A stretch of 64,000 bases of DNA from Paenibacillus sp. FSL K6-1096 (GTDB lineage: Bacteria > Bacillota > Bacilli > Paenibacillales > Paenibacillaceae). The notes beneath the pieces are model-generated. The model ran no database searches. It was not told where the DNA came from and saw nothing but the letters and a program-made list of their open reading frames with translations. The number at the start of each line of letters is the position of its first letter. The stretch's first letter is position 1. Positions 22,910 to 33,059 of the stretch are shown here, piece after piece. The position numbers were made by a program, and so were the translations under genes. The stretch lies in contig NZ_CP150274.1 of assembly GCF_037977055.1 (NCBI RefSeq), positions 620,001 through 684,000 of the forward strand, written 5' to 3'.

Positions 22910-25594
22910 TCAGGAGCTGAGTCTGCCATGCTGGTACTGCTCCAGTGACATCAGCACCTCGCGCGGCTTGCTGCCCTCGTAAGGGCCAATGACGCCTCTG
23001 GCTTCCATGGCATCAATCAGACGCGCAGCGCGGGTATAACCGACACGCATCCGCCGCTGGATCAGGGATACCGAGGCCTGCTTGGCCTCCAGTACAATCT
23101 GAACCGCCTGGTCATACAACTCATCCTGCGGCTCCTGATCCTCAGTCTGGGTATCATCCACTTCAGGCACAAGCGATTCATCATAATCCGCTTCCCCCTG
23201 GCTGCTGACGAACTGGACGATCGTCTCGACCTCCTGGTCGCTCATGAACGCGCCCTGGACGCGGATCGGCTTGGAGGCGCCCATCGGCAGGAACAGCATA
23301 TCGCCGCGTCCAAGCAGCTTCTCGGCACCCGGCATATCAAGAATGGTCCGGGAATCGACGTTCGACGATACGCCAAAGGCTATGCGGGAAGGAATATTGG
23401 CCTTGATCAGCCCGGTAATAACGTCTACCGAAGGGCGCTGTGTGGCGATAATCAGATGGATTCCCGCCGCCCGCGCCATCTGGGCCAGCCGGCAGATCGC
23501 ATCCTCCACATCATTCGCCGCAACCATCATCAAATCAGCCAGCTCGTCCACAATGACGACGATGTAAGGCAGAATAGCTGCCGGATTGTCTTTCATCAAG
23601 CTGTTATAGCCTTCCATATTGCGTGTGCCCGACTTGGAGAACAGCTCGTAGCGCTTCTCCATCTCCACCACGATCTTCTTCAAGGCCAGGCTGGCCCGCT
23701 TCGGATCAGTAACGACCGGCGCCAGCAGATGCGGAATGCCGTTGTAAACATTCAGCTCGACCATCTTGGGGTCAACCATGAGGAACTTCACTTCGTTCGG
23801 TTTCGCCTTATAGAGAATACTTGTAATAATACCATTGATACATACGGACTTACCGGAACCGGTCGCTCCGGCTACGAGCAGATGGGGCATCTTCGCCAGA
23901 TTGCCAATAATTGTCTGACCGGAGATGTCGCGCCCGAAGGCAATCGACAGCCGCGACTCCGCCTCCTGGAAGATCTGCGTCTCCATCACTTCACGCATCG
24001 TAACCACCGAGACCTCTGCATTCGGCACCTCAATCCCGATCGCCGACTTGCCGGGGATCGGCGCTTCCATACGGATATCCTTGGCGGCCAGCGCCAGCGC
24101 AATATCGTCGGTCAGATTGACGATGCGGCTGACCTTCACGCCGATATCCGGCTGAATCTCATAACGGGTGACCGCCGGTCCGCGGACTACCTCCAGTACC
24201 TTGGCCCGGACCCCGAAGCTCTCCAGCGTAGCCTCCAGCTTGCGTGCTGTCTGCATGTAGTCATTCTGGTCCCCCGCCTTCGCCCCGTTATTGGGCTTGG
24301 ATAACAGACGGAAGGACGGCAGCTTGTACGGCTTGGGCGGAGGAGGCGGCGGTGCAGCCGGAAGCGCCGGTACGGCGTCTCCCTGCTCTCCTGTCTCCAG
24401 CAGCCCCTCCAAGTCTACCGGGGATACATCCTGGCCCTCATCCTCCATGGAGGTCTCCTTCAAGCCGGCCGCCGGCATAACGCTGCTGCCGGCTCCTGCA
24501 GCCGCACCGCTGCGGGCAGCGGGCGAGAATTCGCTCCATTCCTCCCGGTCCTCGGCATTCAGCCCTTCGGAGCGGATATGCTCGAAGAAATCGCGGATAA
24601 TCGGGGTCACAGGCTCCAGATCCTCATCCGGGAAGTCCTCTTCATAGAAGTCCTCCGGCGGCAGATCGTTGCCTGCTGTAAACCCGGAGATGACCGGACC
24701 GCTGCGGGGGTCCGTAATAATGATGTCCGGCACTGCAGTCTCTTCATCGTCCAGTTCCGGCTGATGGTCATTCCGCGCAGCAGCATTGCCGCTGAACCAG
24801 CCCGATACTCTGCTCAGCAGATTCGGGCGGCCGCGGCTGGGAAGCTGCTGGCCGGAGTCTGACGCTTCTTCGATATAATCCTCATCATCGTCAGGCTCCG
24901 GCGCTGCACTGCGGTTCGTTCTCCGTGGTCTGCTGACGACCGGAACAGCCGCCGGGCGGTTCGCCGCTCTAAGCTTAATACCCTCCACCAGCTTGACTGC
25001 CCTCACCCGGAGCAGGGTGAACAGCTCTACATAGGACAGATTGGTAATCAGCATGAAGCTGATCGCCAGGAGGACAATCATCAGCAGCTTGGCCCCCAGA
25101 TTGCCGAACAGCCACAGGAGCGCAGCATAAGCCAGTGCGCCGGTATACCCTCCGCTGATATCCTTGCCCAGCATGTACACGCTGCTGTCCCCTGCACCCG
25201 GTGACAGCGCTCCTGAGAGATCATTATGTATTTGCGCCAGCACATTGCCCGGATGCAGCATCCCGAGCGGCCCCAGCTTCTGCTGCATGGCTGAGATCGT
25301 GCTCATCAGGCACATGGACAGCAGCAGCAGCACCCCGCCGGTATAGCGGCTGTTCCAGTTAGAAGGCCACTTTCTGTGAATCATCACCATGAGACCATAG
25401 AACATGCCTGCCAGCGGCAGCACGAAATAGAATCTGCCGAGCAAATAGCCCGCCATGCTGGACAGGGAGCGTCCTACCGCCGCTTCCCCGGACAGCGCAA
25501 TGACGGAAATCGTGATCAGCAGAATGCCGTAGATCTCATATTTCAAAACGCTGCCCAGCAGCGCTTTTTTCTTTTTCTTTCTCCGTTTAGCCAC
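22910..25594 (-). CDS. ftsK: DNA translocase FtsK/SpoIIIE
   Basis: This 894-residue hexameric DNA pump moves chromosomes across a closing septum. Four membrane helices lie in the first 200 residues ([15 protein letters not shown] and following). A long acidic/proline-rich linker spans about 220-420. The RecA-like motor has Walker A GATGSGKS (about 576-583), Walker [14 protein letters not shown], and a C-terminal winged helix gamma domain ([20 protein letters not shown]). GTG at 25594 gives the standard AKRRKKKK start; a GTG three codons earlier is also open. Context with tepA and ylzJ matches B. subtilis spoIIIE, so the sporulation role is likely. Confidence 0.96.
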   Translation of the reverse strand: MAKRRKKKKKALLGSVLKYEIYGILLITISVIALSGEAAVGRSLSSMAGYLLGRFYFVLPLAGMFYGLMVMIHRKWPSNWNSRYTGGVLLLLSMCLMSTISAMQQKLGPLGMLHPGNVLAQIHNDLSGALSPGAGDSSVYMLGKDISGGYTGALAYAALLWLFGNLGAKLLMIVLLAISFMLITNLSYVELFTLLRVRAVKLVEGIKLRAANRPAAVPVVSRPRRTNRSAAPEPDDDEDYIEEASDSGQQLPSRGRPNLLSRVSGWFSGNAAARNDHQPELDDEETAVPDIIITDPRSGPVISGFTAGNDLPPEDFYEEDFPDEDLEPVTPIIRDFFEHIRSEGLNAEDREEWSEFSPAARSGAAAGAGSSVMPAAGLKETSMEDEGQDVSPVDLEGLLETGEQGDAVPALPAAPPPPPPKPYKLPSFRLLSKPNNGAKAGDQNDYMQTARKLEATLESFGVRAKVLEVVRGPAVTRYEIQPDIGVKVSRIVNLTDDIALALAAKDIRMEAPIPGKSAIGIEVPNAEVSVVTMREVMETQIFQEAESRLSIAFGRDISGQTIIGNLAKMPHLLVAGATGSGKSVCINGIITSILYKAKPNEVKFLMVDPKMVELNVYNGIPHLLAPVVTDPKRASLALKKIVVEMEKRYELFSKSGTRNMEGYNSLMKDNPAAILPYIVVIVDELADLMMVAANDVEDAICRLAQMARAAGIHLIIATQRPSVDVITGLIKANIPSRIAFGVSSNVDSRTILDMPGAEKLLGRGDMLFLPMGASKPIRVQGAFMSDQEVETIVQFVSSQGEADYDESLVPEVDDTQTEDQEPQDELYDQAVQIVLEAKQASVSLIQRRMRVGYTRAARLIDAMEARGVIGPYEGSKPREVLMSLEQYQHGRLSS

Positions 25595-25696
25595 GCCAGC
25601 CACCCCCGAGTCAATATTATACCATATAATGGCGTGGCGTACCTATGTTCTCTTTTGTCAGAAAATGCATCTTTAAGGGGGTTGTCCGCTTCAGCT

Positions 25697-25909
25697 TCAG
25701 CTTATCTGAATAACGGCTCCCGGGGCGTATGCCGCATCCAGATATTTGTCCAGCGGACCATGCAGCAGCCGGACGATCTTCGCCTGTCCTCCGTCCAGCG
25801 GCTCGACCTGCAGCAGCATCCCCTGCACACTGATCTCCTGCAGCGGCCGTGTGTAGCTCAGTGCGCCGTCGAAGATTTGCTCCATGGCCAAAACAGTGTA
25901 CAGGCTCAT
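25697..25909 (-). CDS. ylzJ: YlzJ-like small protein
   Basis: This 70-residue protein begins [15 protein letters not shown], and [20 protein letters not shown] follows around residue 30. It matches the YlzJ-like family, found between tepA and ftsK/spoIIIE in spore formers. No function is established. The ATG overlaps the tepA stop codon as ATGA, so the two genes are translationally coupled. It shows no membrane segment. Confidence 0.88.
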   Translation of the reverse strand: MSLYTVLAMEQIFDGALSYTRPLQEISVQGMLLQVEPLDGGQAKIVRLLHGPLDKYLDAAYAPGAVIQIS

Positions 25910-26745
25910 TGGGGCAGCCCTCCCTGCGCCAGCTTATCCGCCATCGGCTGAGGTGCGGCTGAGGCAATCATGCGGTTCAAATGGGCCAGCGCGGCGCCGA
26001 TGCCCCCCACCTCGTCCATCAGTCCGTATTTGACCGCATCCGCACCTCCAACCGCAGTCCCGATATCCCGGTTCAGCTCTCCGGTTTTGAACATCAGATC
26101 TTTGAATTGCGTCTCGCTGATCCGGGAATGGGAGGTGACGAACTTGACCATCCGCTCCTGCATCCGTTCCATGTACTCGAAGGTCTGCGGAACCCCGATC
26201 ACCAGGCCGTTCATTCGGATCGGATGAATGGTCATGGTCGCACTCTCGGCAATAATCGAATAGGTCGAAGCTACCGCAATCGGCACACCGATGCTGTGCC
26301 CGCCGCCAATCACCACCGTCACCGTCGGCTTGGACAGGGAAGCTATCATCTCGGCAATCGCCAGCCCCGCTTCCACATCTCCGCCGACCGTATTTAGAAT
26401 GATCAGCAGCCCTTTAATTGCTTTATTCTGCTCCGCCGCGACTAACTGGGGAATGATATGCTCATACTTCGTCGTCTTGTTATGCGGCGGCAGCACGAAA
26501 TGTCCTTCAATCTGGCCGATAATCGTCATGCAGAAAATATCCGGCTCACCCGCCGGCACCGCCGTCTGCCCCAGCTCCTTCAGCACCCCTACCGGTCCGG
26601 GCGGCACCGGCTCACTGACCGCAGGCGCAGGCTTGCTCACGCCTGGCATGGGCTCTTCATTACTGCCTCTGCCGTTCATACTTGCTCCTATAAATTCCAT
26701 CGCGCAGCCTCCCTTACCGCTTACAGCATCATCCGCTGCAGCCAT
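25906..26745 (-). CDS. tepA: ClpP-class translocation-enhancing protease TepA
   Basis: This 279-residue ClpP-fold serine protease relative has a 75-residue Pro/Gly-rich N-terminal extension. The protease core is [20 protein letters not shown], then [20 protein letters not shown] and the serine region [16 protein letters not shown]. Later [11 protein letters not shown] supplies the candidate histidine. In B. subtilis TepA (YmfB) is linked to protein translocation and to degradation of spore small acid-soluble proteins. The ATG follows acaggagatact. It is separated from rnjB here by the sigma/anti-sigma pair; in B. subtilis rnjB and tepA are adjacent. Confidence 0.92.
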   Translation of the reverse strand: MAAADDAVSGKGGCAMEFIGASMNGRGSNEEPMPGVSKPAPAVSEPVPPGPVGVLKELGQTAVPAGEPDIFCMTIIGQIEGHFVLPPHNKTTKYEHIIPQLVAAEQNKAIKGLLIILNTVGGDVEAGLAIAEMIASLSKPTVTVVIGGGHSIGVPIAVASTYSIIAESATMTIHPIRMNGLVIGVPQTFEYMERMQERMVKFVTSHSRISETQFKDLMFKTGELNRDIGTAVGGADAVKYGLMDEVGGIGAALAHLNRMIASAAPQPMADKLAQGGLPQ

Positions 26746-26810
26746 AGTATCTCCTGTTTAGTATGACATTGGAGGGGGCCCTTATTCACCACTGCCGATA
26801 AAATGCAAGA

Positions 26811-26850
26811 AGGACGGGGCCGCATCATGCAGCAGCCTCCGCCCTGTCCT
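26811..26850 (-). terminator. Terminator of the sigma/anti-sigma operon
   Basis: A ten-base stem AGGACaGGGC / GCCcCGTCCT with one mismatch directly follows the anti-sigma stop codon. It is trailed by TTCTTGCATTTT on the minus strand. Confidence 0.6.
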
Positions 26851-27870
26851 TTAGTATTTGTCCGCCACTGCCCCCAGGACAGCCGCCCGGACATAGGCTT
26901 TGCCTTGCAGGCTTTTTAAGCCGTCCGCCGTCCCGGTTACGACCACACCCAGTATCCGCACATCCCCGGCCTCCGGAGCGGCCTTGTCTTTCCGCAGATA
27001 ATTGTAGATCCGCTGGTACTCGCCGTGGTGTATGTCCTTCTTCTTCATACCGAAGGTCACAGACCCGATGAAATCCTCAGGGCTTGCCTGATCCCAGTCC
27101 GGCCGGACGCCGAAGCCATAGACACCATAATTCGCACTCATCGGCAGCGGATAGTTCATTTTGTCCGGATGATTCTCGTTCGGATACGGCTTAAATTGGA
27201 ACCCCTCGCGGTCATCATACGTATCCACCCAGTACCAGACCGGCTTCACCCCTGCCGGCAGCAGGTTCTTTGCTTCTTCAAAGGAGTAATCCCTGTCAAA
27301 AGATACCGCCAGCTCCACCCGCTTATCCCCGTTCATCTGATTCAGCTCGGCAAGATCATTCAGCATTTTCCCGTTATAATCTACCCCTGGCACATAGAAG
27401 GCCATCTCTCTCTGCCCGTTATAGGAATTATATCCCCGGTAGTACTCATATCCCTCCTGCTTCATCCGCGGATCTTCTACGGTCAGGTTGCTGGCCCCCC
27501 CATAAGCACCAGTAGTAAAAGGGAACCACCAGGCATTGTAATTCAGCCATCTGTTCTTCCAGGGGATGGGCACATCGCCAATGATCTTGTAGGTTTGCAT
27601 TTCCAGGACTCCCGACAGAAAGCCTCGGTTATCCTTAAAGCCTGCCCCATATTCATTCGGACTGCTAATGCTCATATACCGCTCTTCACTGAACAGCGCA
27701 TTCGTGGACATCCGGTCGACCAGCTGCGCCGCGCCAATGAACACAGCGATGATTACAACCACACTCACTGTAATTGAAATCAGGATGCTGCGGATCAGGC
27801 TCTTCCGCTTGGTTTTTTTCAGCGTTTGGATGATGTTCTGATCTTCTGCTTCTTCCCATGGGGCCGTCAT
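26851..27870 (-). CDS. Probable membrane-bound anti-sigma factor
   Basis: This 339-residue protein has a short cytosolic N-terminus (about 25 residues), one membrane helix at about 27-49 (ILISITVSVVVIIAVFIGAA) and a large extracellular part. The outer part has aromatic-rich patches (NRWLNYNAWWFPFTTGAYGG, EGYEYYRGYNSYNGQREMAF) and resembles the Sigma_reg domains found in anti-sigma proteins of Bacilli. The ATG overlaps the end of the ECF sigma gene by four bases (ATGA), the normal layout for a sigma/anti-sigma pair. The cytosolic segment is very short for a classical zinc anti-sigma domain. The inducing signal is unknown. Confidence 0.78.
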   Translation of the reverse strand: MTAPWEEAEDQNIIQTLKKTKRKSLIRSILISITVSVVVIIAVFIGAAQLVDRMSTNALFSEERYMSISSPNEYGAGFKDNRGFLSGVLEMQTYKIIGDVPIPWKNRWLNYNAWWFPFTTGAYGGASNLTVEDPRMKQEGYEYYRGYNSYNGQREMAFYVPGVDYNGKMLNDLAELNQMNGDKRVELAVSFDRDYSFEEAKNLLPAGVKPVWYWVDTYDDREGFQFKPYPNENHPDKMNYPLPMSANYGVYGFGVRPDWDQASPEDFIGSVTFGMKKKDIHHGEYQRIYNYLRKDKAAPEAGDVRILGVVVTGTADGLKSLQGKAYVRAAVLGAVADKY

Positions 27871-28367
27871 TCGCCCTCACCTCCGTATAATTGTTGAAAC
27901 TGCTGTCTGGCCCGGTAGAGAGTAGCTTTCACTGTTGATTCGGAAATACCGAGCAAGGCGGAAATTTCCTTGTAGGACAGCTCCATTTCATATTTCAGCA
28001 AAATCAGCTGCTTGTTTACCGGATTAAGCTGTGCCAAGACCCCCTCAATTTCTTCCTTCCGCTCCTTGCGCAGCAGCACCGCCTCCGGCATCTCCAGCTC
28101 GTGGCCAGGGTGCCCCTCCACTTCCTCACCGCTGTACGAATATCTCTTCGATCTGCGGCAGTAGTCGAAATACCGGTTAATCGCAACCTTATACAACCAG
28201 GCGCTGAATTTGCGTTCATCAATCGCCTCCAGATATAAGAGCGCCTTATATACCGTATCCTGCACAATATCCTCTGCATCCGCATCTCCGGCGCCCAGGC
28301 GGATCAGGTAGCGGCGGATTTCCGCCATTTTGGGCTGGAGCAGCCTCTCCATCTCTCTTGGCTCCAA
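27867..28367 (-). CDS. ECF-type RNA polymerase sigma factor
   Basis: This 166-residue sigma-70 family protein has only regions 2 and 4. Region 2 contains DADAEDIVQDTVYKALLY and FSAWLYKVAINRYFDY. Region 4 contains LNPVNKQLILLKYEMELSYK and ISALLGISESTVKATLYRAR. It starts at TTG 28367, five bases after aaggaggtg. The next ATG is four codons further in and too far from the RBS. It is coupled to the anti-sigma gene downstream. Two GGAACC sequences, at about 28395 and 28416, lie upstream and may be autoregulatory -35 elements, but no confident -10 is seen. Its regulon is unknown. Confidence 0.93.
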   Translation of the reverse strand: MEPREMERLLQPKMAEIRRYLIRLGAGDADAEDIVQDTVYKALLYLEAIDERKFSAWLYKVAINRYFDYCRRSKRYSYSGEEVEGHPGHELEMPEAVLLRKERKEEIEGVLAQLNPVNKQLILLKYEMELSYKEISALLGISESTVKATLYRARQQFQQLYGGEGE

Positions 28368-28437
28368 TTCTGCACCTCCTTGCCTGTATAACGGTCAGGT
28401 TCCCCAAATGTTGTCCGGTTCCAAAAAAAAACACAAA

Positions 28438-28486
28438 AATCCCCTTCACCCAGGAAACCGTCCAATATTTCCGGGAGAAGGGGATT
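28438..28486 (-). terminator. Terminator of rnjB
   Basis: A ten-base stem AATCCCCTTC / GAAGGGGATT with an inner CCCGGAAA/TTTCCTGGG stem is followed on the minus strand by TTTGTGTTTTTTTTT, about 35 bases beyond the rnjB stop codon. Confidence 0.88.
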
Positions 28487-28520
28487 ACAGTTAAACTATA
28501 TTGTCTTAGCGAAGCTTCAC

Positions 28521-30200
28521 TTATACTTCCATAATAATCGGCAGGATCATCGGTCTGCGGCGGGTCTGCTCATAGAGGAACCGACCGAGCGAATCCTTGA
28601 CACTGGTCTTCAGCGAAGCCCATTCATTGACCTTCTCGCTCATCAGACGCTGCAGCGTTCCGGAGACAATCCGGTTCGCCTCGTCCAGAAGGCCTTCCGA
28701 TTCACGCACATACACGAATCCGCGGGAGATGATATCCGGGCCGGAGACAATGGCCCCGTTCTGCTTGCTCAGTGTGACCACTACGACCAGGATCCCATCC
28801 TGGGACAGCAGCTTGCGGTCACGCAGCACGATATTGCCCACATCGCCGACGCCCAGTCCGTCAATCAGCACGTTGCCGGCAGTAACCTTGCCTGCTCTGC
28901 GCGCTGCGCCCCCGGCAATTTCGATCACTTCACCAAGCTCGGTGATGAAAATATTGCTCGGGTCAACGCCAACGGATTCAGCCAGCAGCGCGTGTTTGCG
29001 CTGCATCCGGTATTCCCCGTGAATCGGCAGGAAGTACTTCGGCTTCATCAGGTTGAGCATCAGCTTCAGCTCTTCCTGGCTGCCGTGTCCGGATACGTGA
29101 ACGCCGGAGTTGGAGCCGCTGTAGATCACGTTCGCACCGAGGCGGAACAGCTCGTCAATGGTGCGTCCGACATACTTCTCATTCCCCGGCACCGGTGTAG
29201 CGGCAATAATAACGGTATCTCCCGGCAGGATGTCCACCTTGCGGTGGCTGGAGCGGGCCATCCGGGTCAGCGCCGACATCGGCTCACCCTGGCTGCCTGT
29301 GCAGAGTACCACTACACGGTTGGCGGCCATCCGGTTCATCTCTTCCGGCTCGATCAGCATTCCGTCCGGAATATGCAGGTATCCAAGCTCAGAGGCGATG
29401 GATACAACATTCACCATACTCCGTCCGATGACGGTAATCTTGCGGCCGGTAGCTTCAGAAGCATTCACGACCTGCTGGATGCGGTGCACGTTGGAGGCAA
29501 AGGTTGCGACCACCACCCGCTGCTCGGCTTTGCGGAAAATATCCTCCAGCACGATGCCGACATTCTTCTCGGATGGCGTGAAGCCCGGCTTCTCGGCGTT
29601 GGTGCTGTCCGACATTAAGGCCAGCACGCCCTTCGCGCCGATCTCGGCCATCCGGTGCAGGTTGGCAAATTGGCCGTTAACCGGTGTGTGGTCAAACTTG
29701 AAGTCACCAGTGTGGACAACATTGCCTTCCGGAGTTTCGATGCAGACCCCGACAGAATCCGGAATACTGTGGTTCGTTCTGAAGAAGGTTGCCTTCAGCG
29801 AAGCCCCCAGATTGATCTCGGAATCCTCGTTGATCAGAATCCGCTTGGTCTCGCCCAGCAGCTTCGCTTCCTTGAGCTTGTTCTCTACAAGGCCAAGGGT
29901 AAGTCTTGTTCCGTAAACCGGAACGTTCAGGTTCTTGAGCACATAAGACAATCCGCCGATGTGATCCTCGTGGCCGTGGGTGAGGACAATGCCTCTAACC
30001 TTGTCTCGGTTCTCCGTCAGGTAAGAGATATCCGGGATGACAATATCAATCCCAAGCATATCCTCTTCCGGGAATTTCAGGCCGGCGTCTACGACTACAA
30101 TGTCGTTGCCGTACTGGACAACGTACATGTTCTTCCCAATCTCGCCGACTCCGCCTAAAGCGAAAATCGTCAGTTTATCATTGTTGTTTTTTTTGGACAA
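28521..30200 (-). CDS. rnjB: Ribonuclease J (RnjB position)
   Basis: This 559-residue metallo-beta-lactamase/beta-CASP nuclease has 5'-3' exo- and endonuclease activity. The metal motif THGHEDHIGG is at residues 74-83. Other landmarks are VCIETPEGNVVHTGDFKFDH (second metal site), the beta-CASP block, and SGHGSQEELKLMLNLMKPKY. The start is TTG at 30200, ten bases after aggaggg. It lies upstream of tepA and downstream of dapA, the B. subtilis rnjB location, so RnjB is preferred over RnjA. It likely cooperates with RNase Y and PNPase, whose genes are also in this window. Confidence 0.95.
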   Translation of the reverse strand: MSKKNNNDKLTIFALGGVGEIGKNMYVVQYGNDIVVVDAGLKFPEEDMLGIDIVIPDISYLTENRDKVRGIVLTHGHEDHIGGLSYVLKNLNVPVYGTRLTLGLVENKLKEAKLLGETKRILINEDSEINLGASLKATFFRTNHSIPDSVGVCIETPEGNVVHTGDFKFDHTPVNGQFANLHRMAEIGAKGVLALMSDSTNAEKPGFTPSEKNVGIVLEDIFRKAEQRVVVATFASNVHRIQQVVNASEATGRKITVIGRSMVNVVSIASELGYLHIPDGMLIEPEEMNRMAANRVVVLCTGSQGEPMSALTRMARSSHRKVDILPGDTVIIAATPVPGNEKYVGRTIDELFRLGANVIYSGSNSGVHVSGHGSQEELKLMLNLMKPKYFLPIHGEYRMQRKHALLAESVGVDPSNIFITELGEVIEIAGGAARRAGKVTAGNVLIDGLGVGDVGNIVLRDRKLLSQDGILVVVVTLSKQNGAIVSGPDIISRGFVYVRESEGLLDEANRIVSGTLQRLMSEKVNEWASLKTSVKDSLGRFLYEQTRRRPMILPIIMEV

Positions 30201-30684
30201 GTGAATCTAACCCTCCTATGATGTTGGACGTCAAATTTTATTGGTTTAACCATGAGCTTCAATATTTAAGCGGCGCTGGAATGTACATCAAAATGCTGTT
30301 AACTCCATATTTCGACAAGGATATCCCGATTAAGGTGTATAATTGCGCAGGTCTAAATTCCCGAATCCGGGCAGTAATCTCCTCTTGAAGCGGGCAAATC
30401 CCGTCAAAATTCCACCACCGCGCCCCTCGCGCGTAAATCCGGCGTGTTTAGCACAGACTTATCCAAGGACCTATCCTGTCTCACAATGCACAATCACATT
30501 GACGGAAGATTACCGCATATTCTATTTTAACCGCACCAAGTCACTTAAGATCATTATACATGATTTTTTTGGCAAAAGACAAGTCACCCTGTGGCTGCCC
30601 CACTTTTTTCCTTTACAAACAGCCCGAATTTGCGCAAAAAACAGGCAAAATAGAGGCCCGAGGCCTCCATTTATAGCAACAAAA
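30201..30684. other. dapA-rnjB intergenic region, no gene seen
   Basis: About 480 bases lie between the rnjB start and the dapA terminator. On the minus strand a weak promoter-like TTGATG-N17-TAAATA lies about 100 bases before rnjB. Nothing else could be supported, and the short plus-strand frame has no RBS or recognisable domain. Confidence 0.5.
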
Positions 30685-30714
30685 AACCGGCCGCTCGTTC
30701 AGAGCGCACCGGTT
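30685..30714 (-). terminator. Terminator of the dapG-dapA operon
   Basis: On the minus strand AACCGGTG-CGCTC...GAGCG-GCCGGTT is followed by TTTTTG, 15 bases beyond the dapA stop codon. Confidence 0.85.
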
Positions 30715-30728
30715 GCCGGAGCCAGTCT

Positions 30729-31604
30729 CTATTTCAGCAGGTTTGCGATGAAGGCTGCTTCTTCCTCATTCGGCGGGACCAGCGGCAGCCGGACCGAGCC
30801 GACATCGATGCCGCGCAGACCCAGAGCATACTTCACGGCAGAAGGATTCGGCAGCGGCTGAGGACATTCAAACAAGCCCTTGAACAGCGGAAACAGCTGC
30901 CGGTGCAGTGCACCAGCCTGCCTTACATTGCCGGCGTTATAGGCTTCGATCATCTCGTGCATCTGCGCGCCGGCTATATGGCTGGCAACACTGATGATTC
31001 CGTATCCGCCCACCGCAAGCGATGCCAGCCCGGCAGAATCGTCTCCGGTATAGACATAGAAATCCTCCGGACAGCCAGTGACAATCTGTGTCACCTGGTC
31101 AACCGAGGCGCATTCCTTGGTAGCCACGATGTTCGGAATCTCCGCCAGCCGGAGGGTGGTCGCCGCACTCATGCTTACTCCGGTGCGTCCCGGCACGTTG
31201 TACAGGATACAAGGCAGTGAGGTCGCGGCGGCAATAGCCGAGAAATGCTGATAGAGCCCTTCCTGATTGGGCTTGTTATAATAAGGGACGACCAGCAGCA
31301 CACCGTCTACACCGAGGGCCTCAGCATCCCGGGTCATTTCGATCGAATGCTGTGTGCTGTTGCTGCCTGTGCCGGCGATGATTTTGCAGCGTCCGGCAGC
31401 CTGATTTTTGACAAAAGAAAACAGCTGCAGCTTCTCCTTGTCCCGCAGGGTCGGTGATTCTCCGGTTGTTCCGCAGACCACCAGCGCAGAAGATTTCTGC
31501 TCCTCAATCAGGTAATCGACCAGCCTTGAAGTTGCTTCCCAGTTGATTTCTCCGTCTTCGCCGAACGGGGTGACCATTGCGGTTATTAATCTTCCGAAAT
31601 CCAC
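30729..31604 (-). CDS. dapA: 4-hydroxy-tetrahydrodipicolinate synthase
   Basis: DapA condenses pyruvate with aspartate semialdehyde in the lysine/DAP/dipicolinate pathway. The 291-residue sequence has CGTTGESPTL near residue 45, LYNVPGRTGVS (Tyr and Arg of the active site) near 135, and the Schiff-base Lys in IVATKECASVDQ near 163. GTG at 31604, eight bases after aaggagg, gives the standard VDFGRLITAM start; the ATG eleven codons upstream has no RBS. It lies 16 bases after dapG and two operons from dpaA-dpaB, so it can feed both cell wall DAP and spore dipicolinate synthesis. Confidence 0.96.
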   Translation of the reverse strand: MDFGRLITAMVTPFGEDGEINWEATSRLVDYLIEEQKSSALVVCGTTGESPTLRDKEKLQLFSFVKNQAAGRCKIIAGTGSNSTQHSIEMTRDAEALGVDGVLLVVPYYNKPNQEGLYQHFSAIAAATSLPCILYNVPGRTGVSMSAATTLRLAEIPNIVATKECASVDQVTQIVTGCPEDFYVYTGDDSAGLASLAVGGYGIISVASHIAGAQMHEMIEAYNAGNVRQAGALHRQLFPLFKGLFECPQPLPNPSAVKYALGLRGIDVGSVRLPLVPPNEEEAAFIANLLK

Positions 31605-31620
31605 TTTGAATTCCTCCTTG

Positions 31621-32841
31621 TCAGCGGTGCAATTCAAACTTTCCGTGCAGGGCCCGGACCGACTGCACCATATCTTCCTTCTTCACCAGCACCCAAATCG
31701 TTGTATTGGAGTCAGCCGACTGCAGAATCTGTATGCTCTGCGAGCTGAGCGCTTCCACAATACGCGCCATAATCCCCGGAACGCCGTTAATGCCTCCGCC
31801 GATGACCGAGACCTTGGCGCAGCCGGACAAGCTCTTGGGACGCAGACCCAACTCCTGCAGCGCGGCAATCGCCTGCTCCGATTTGTCATCGAATACCGTA
31901 TACACCGCCTCGGTCGGAGTGACATTGATGAAGTCCACGCTGATCCCGTTATCCGCCATGCTCTTGAAGATCTGCAGCTGCACACCGGTTCCGTTCCCGT
32001 CCGGGCATTCCACCGAGATCTGGGTAATATTGCTGACATAAGCAACCCCGGTAACCAGCCGGTCCACCACTCCGCCCGCAATATCGTTGAAGCCTTCAGG
32101 ATGGGTTACCAGCGTTCCTTCCGCCTCCGAGAAAGTGGAGCGGACGCGTACCGGAATCTGAGCCTGCATTGCAATCTCGACCGCCCGGGGATGAATGACC
32201 TTGGCCCCCTGATACGCCATGTTGCAGATTTCGGTGTAGCTGACATAGGCAAGCTGTCTGGCATCTTCTACGATACGCGGATCGGCGGTCAGAATGCCGT
32301 CTACATCCGTATATATATCAACCATTTCAGCACGCAGCGCAGCCCCGAGCGCAGTCGCTGAGGTATCGCTTCCCCCGCGGCCGAGAGTAGTGAAGTCCCC
32401 GGCTTCTGTCTGTCCCTGGAATCCCGTTACGATAACTACCTTGTTCTCGCGCAGCTCGCGCAGAATGCGTTCTGTCCGCACATTCAGAATCCGCGCATTG
32501 CCATAATTATTGTCGGTCAAGAATCCGGCTTGTGCGCCGGTCAGCACAGTCGAACGAATCCCCTCCTGCTCCAGCAGGCCGCACAGATTCGCCGCCGAGA
32601 TGATCTCCCCGCAGCACATCAGCAGATCCCGCTCCCTGGCCGGCAGGGCATTGCCGCTCTGAGCGGCCAGATCTAGCAGCGTATCGGTCGCATAAGGCTC
32701 CCCCTTGCGCCCCATCGCCGAGACCACCACGACCAGGCTGAACCCGCTGGCGAGCTCGCGTTTGACATGACGGACCACATGCTCCCTGGCCACCGGGGTG
32801 GAGAGTGAGGTTCCGCCGAACTTTTGCACTAGAATACCCAT
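31621..32841 (-). CDS. dapG: Aspartate kinase I
   Basis: This 406-residue aspartokinase phosphorylates aspartate at the entry to the lysine/DAP/threonine/methionine branch. Seen are ILVQKFGGTSLS at the start, GRGGSDTSATALG near residue 160, YTDVDGILTADPR, and two ACT regulatory domains in the last 150 residues (TQISVECPD..., KVSVIGGGINGVPGIMARIV). Position upstream of dapA matches B. subtilis dapG, the isoenzyme feedback-inhibited by meso-DAP; that inhibition is inferred from family. The ATG at 32841 follows ggaggaattatac. B. subtilis has asd just upstream; it is missing here. Confidence 0.95.
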   Translation of the reverse strand: MGILVQKFGGTSLSTPVAREHVVRHVKRELASGFSLVVVVSAMGRKGEPYATDTLLDLAAQSGNALPARERDLLMCCGEIISAANLCGLLEQEGIRSTVLTGAQAGFLTDNNYGNARILNVRTERILRELRENKVVIVTGFQGQTEAGDFTTLGRGGSDTSATALGAALRAEMVDIYTDVDGILTADPRIVEDARQLAYVSYTEICNMAYQGAKVIHPRAVEIAMQAQIPVRVRSTFSEAEGTLVTHPEGFNDIAGGVVDRLVTGVAYVSNITQISVECPDGNGTGVQLQIFKSMADNGISVDFINVTPTEAVYTVFDDKSEQAIAALQELGLRPKSLSGCAKVSVIGGGINGVPGIMARIVEALSSQSIQILQSADSNTTIWVLVKKEDMVQSVRALHGKFELHR

Positions 32842-32964
32842 GTATAATTCCTCCATTACTTCTCTCAGCAACCCTGAGTGGACCCTTCATGAGAACAATC
32901 ACTTCCGTCAGCGGAAGCGTCGTCCTCACGATAACCTAATCTAAGTATAGTGTAAAATTGTTCG

Positions 32965-32989
32965 TGCCGCCCCCGGAACGGGGACGGCA
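32965..32989 (-). terminator. Terminator of the dpaA-dpaB operon
   Basis: A stem of 11 bases with one mismatch (TGCCGTCCCCG / CGGGGGCGGCA) and a three-base loop is followed by CGAACAATTTT on the minus strand. It lies about 70 bases after dpaB. It separates the DPA operon from dapG. Confidence 0.75.
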
Positions 32990-33059
32990 GCAAAGAAGCG
33001 TATCTGATCAGCAGCTGAACATGCCATCTGCCGGGCAGAGACGGTTATCATTCTGTGAG

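Noticed and set aside
32842..33000. T-box or lysine riboswitch upstream of dapG
   Set aside because: Only short hairpins were seen (CTTCCG/CGGAAG and the dpaB terminator). No T-box AGGGTGGNACCGCG or L-box core could be found.
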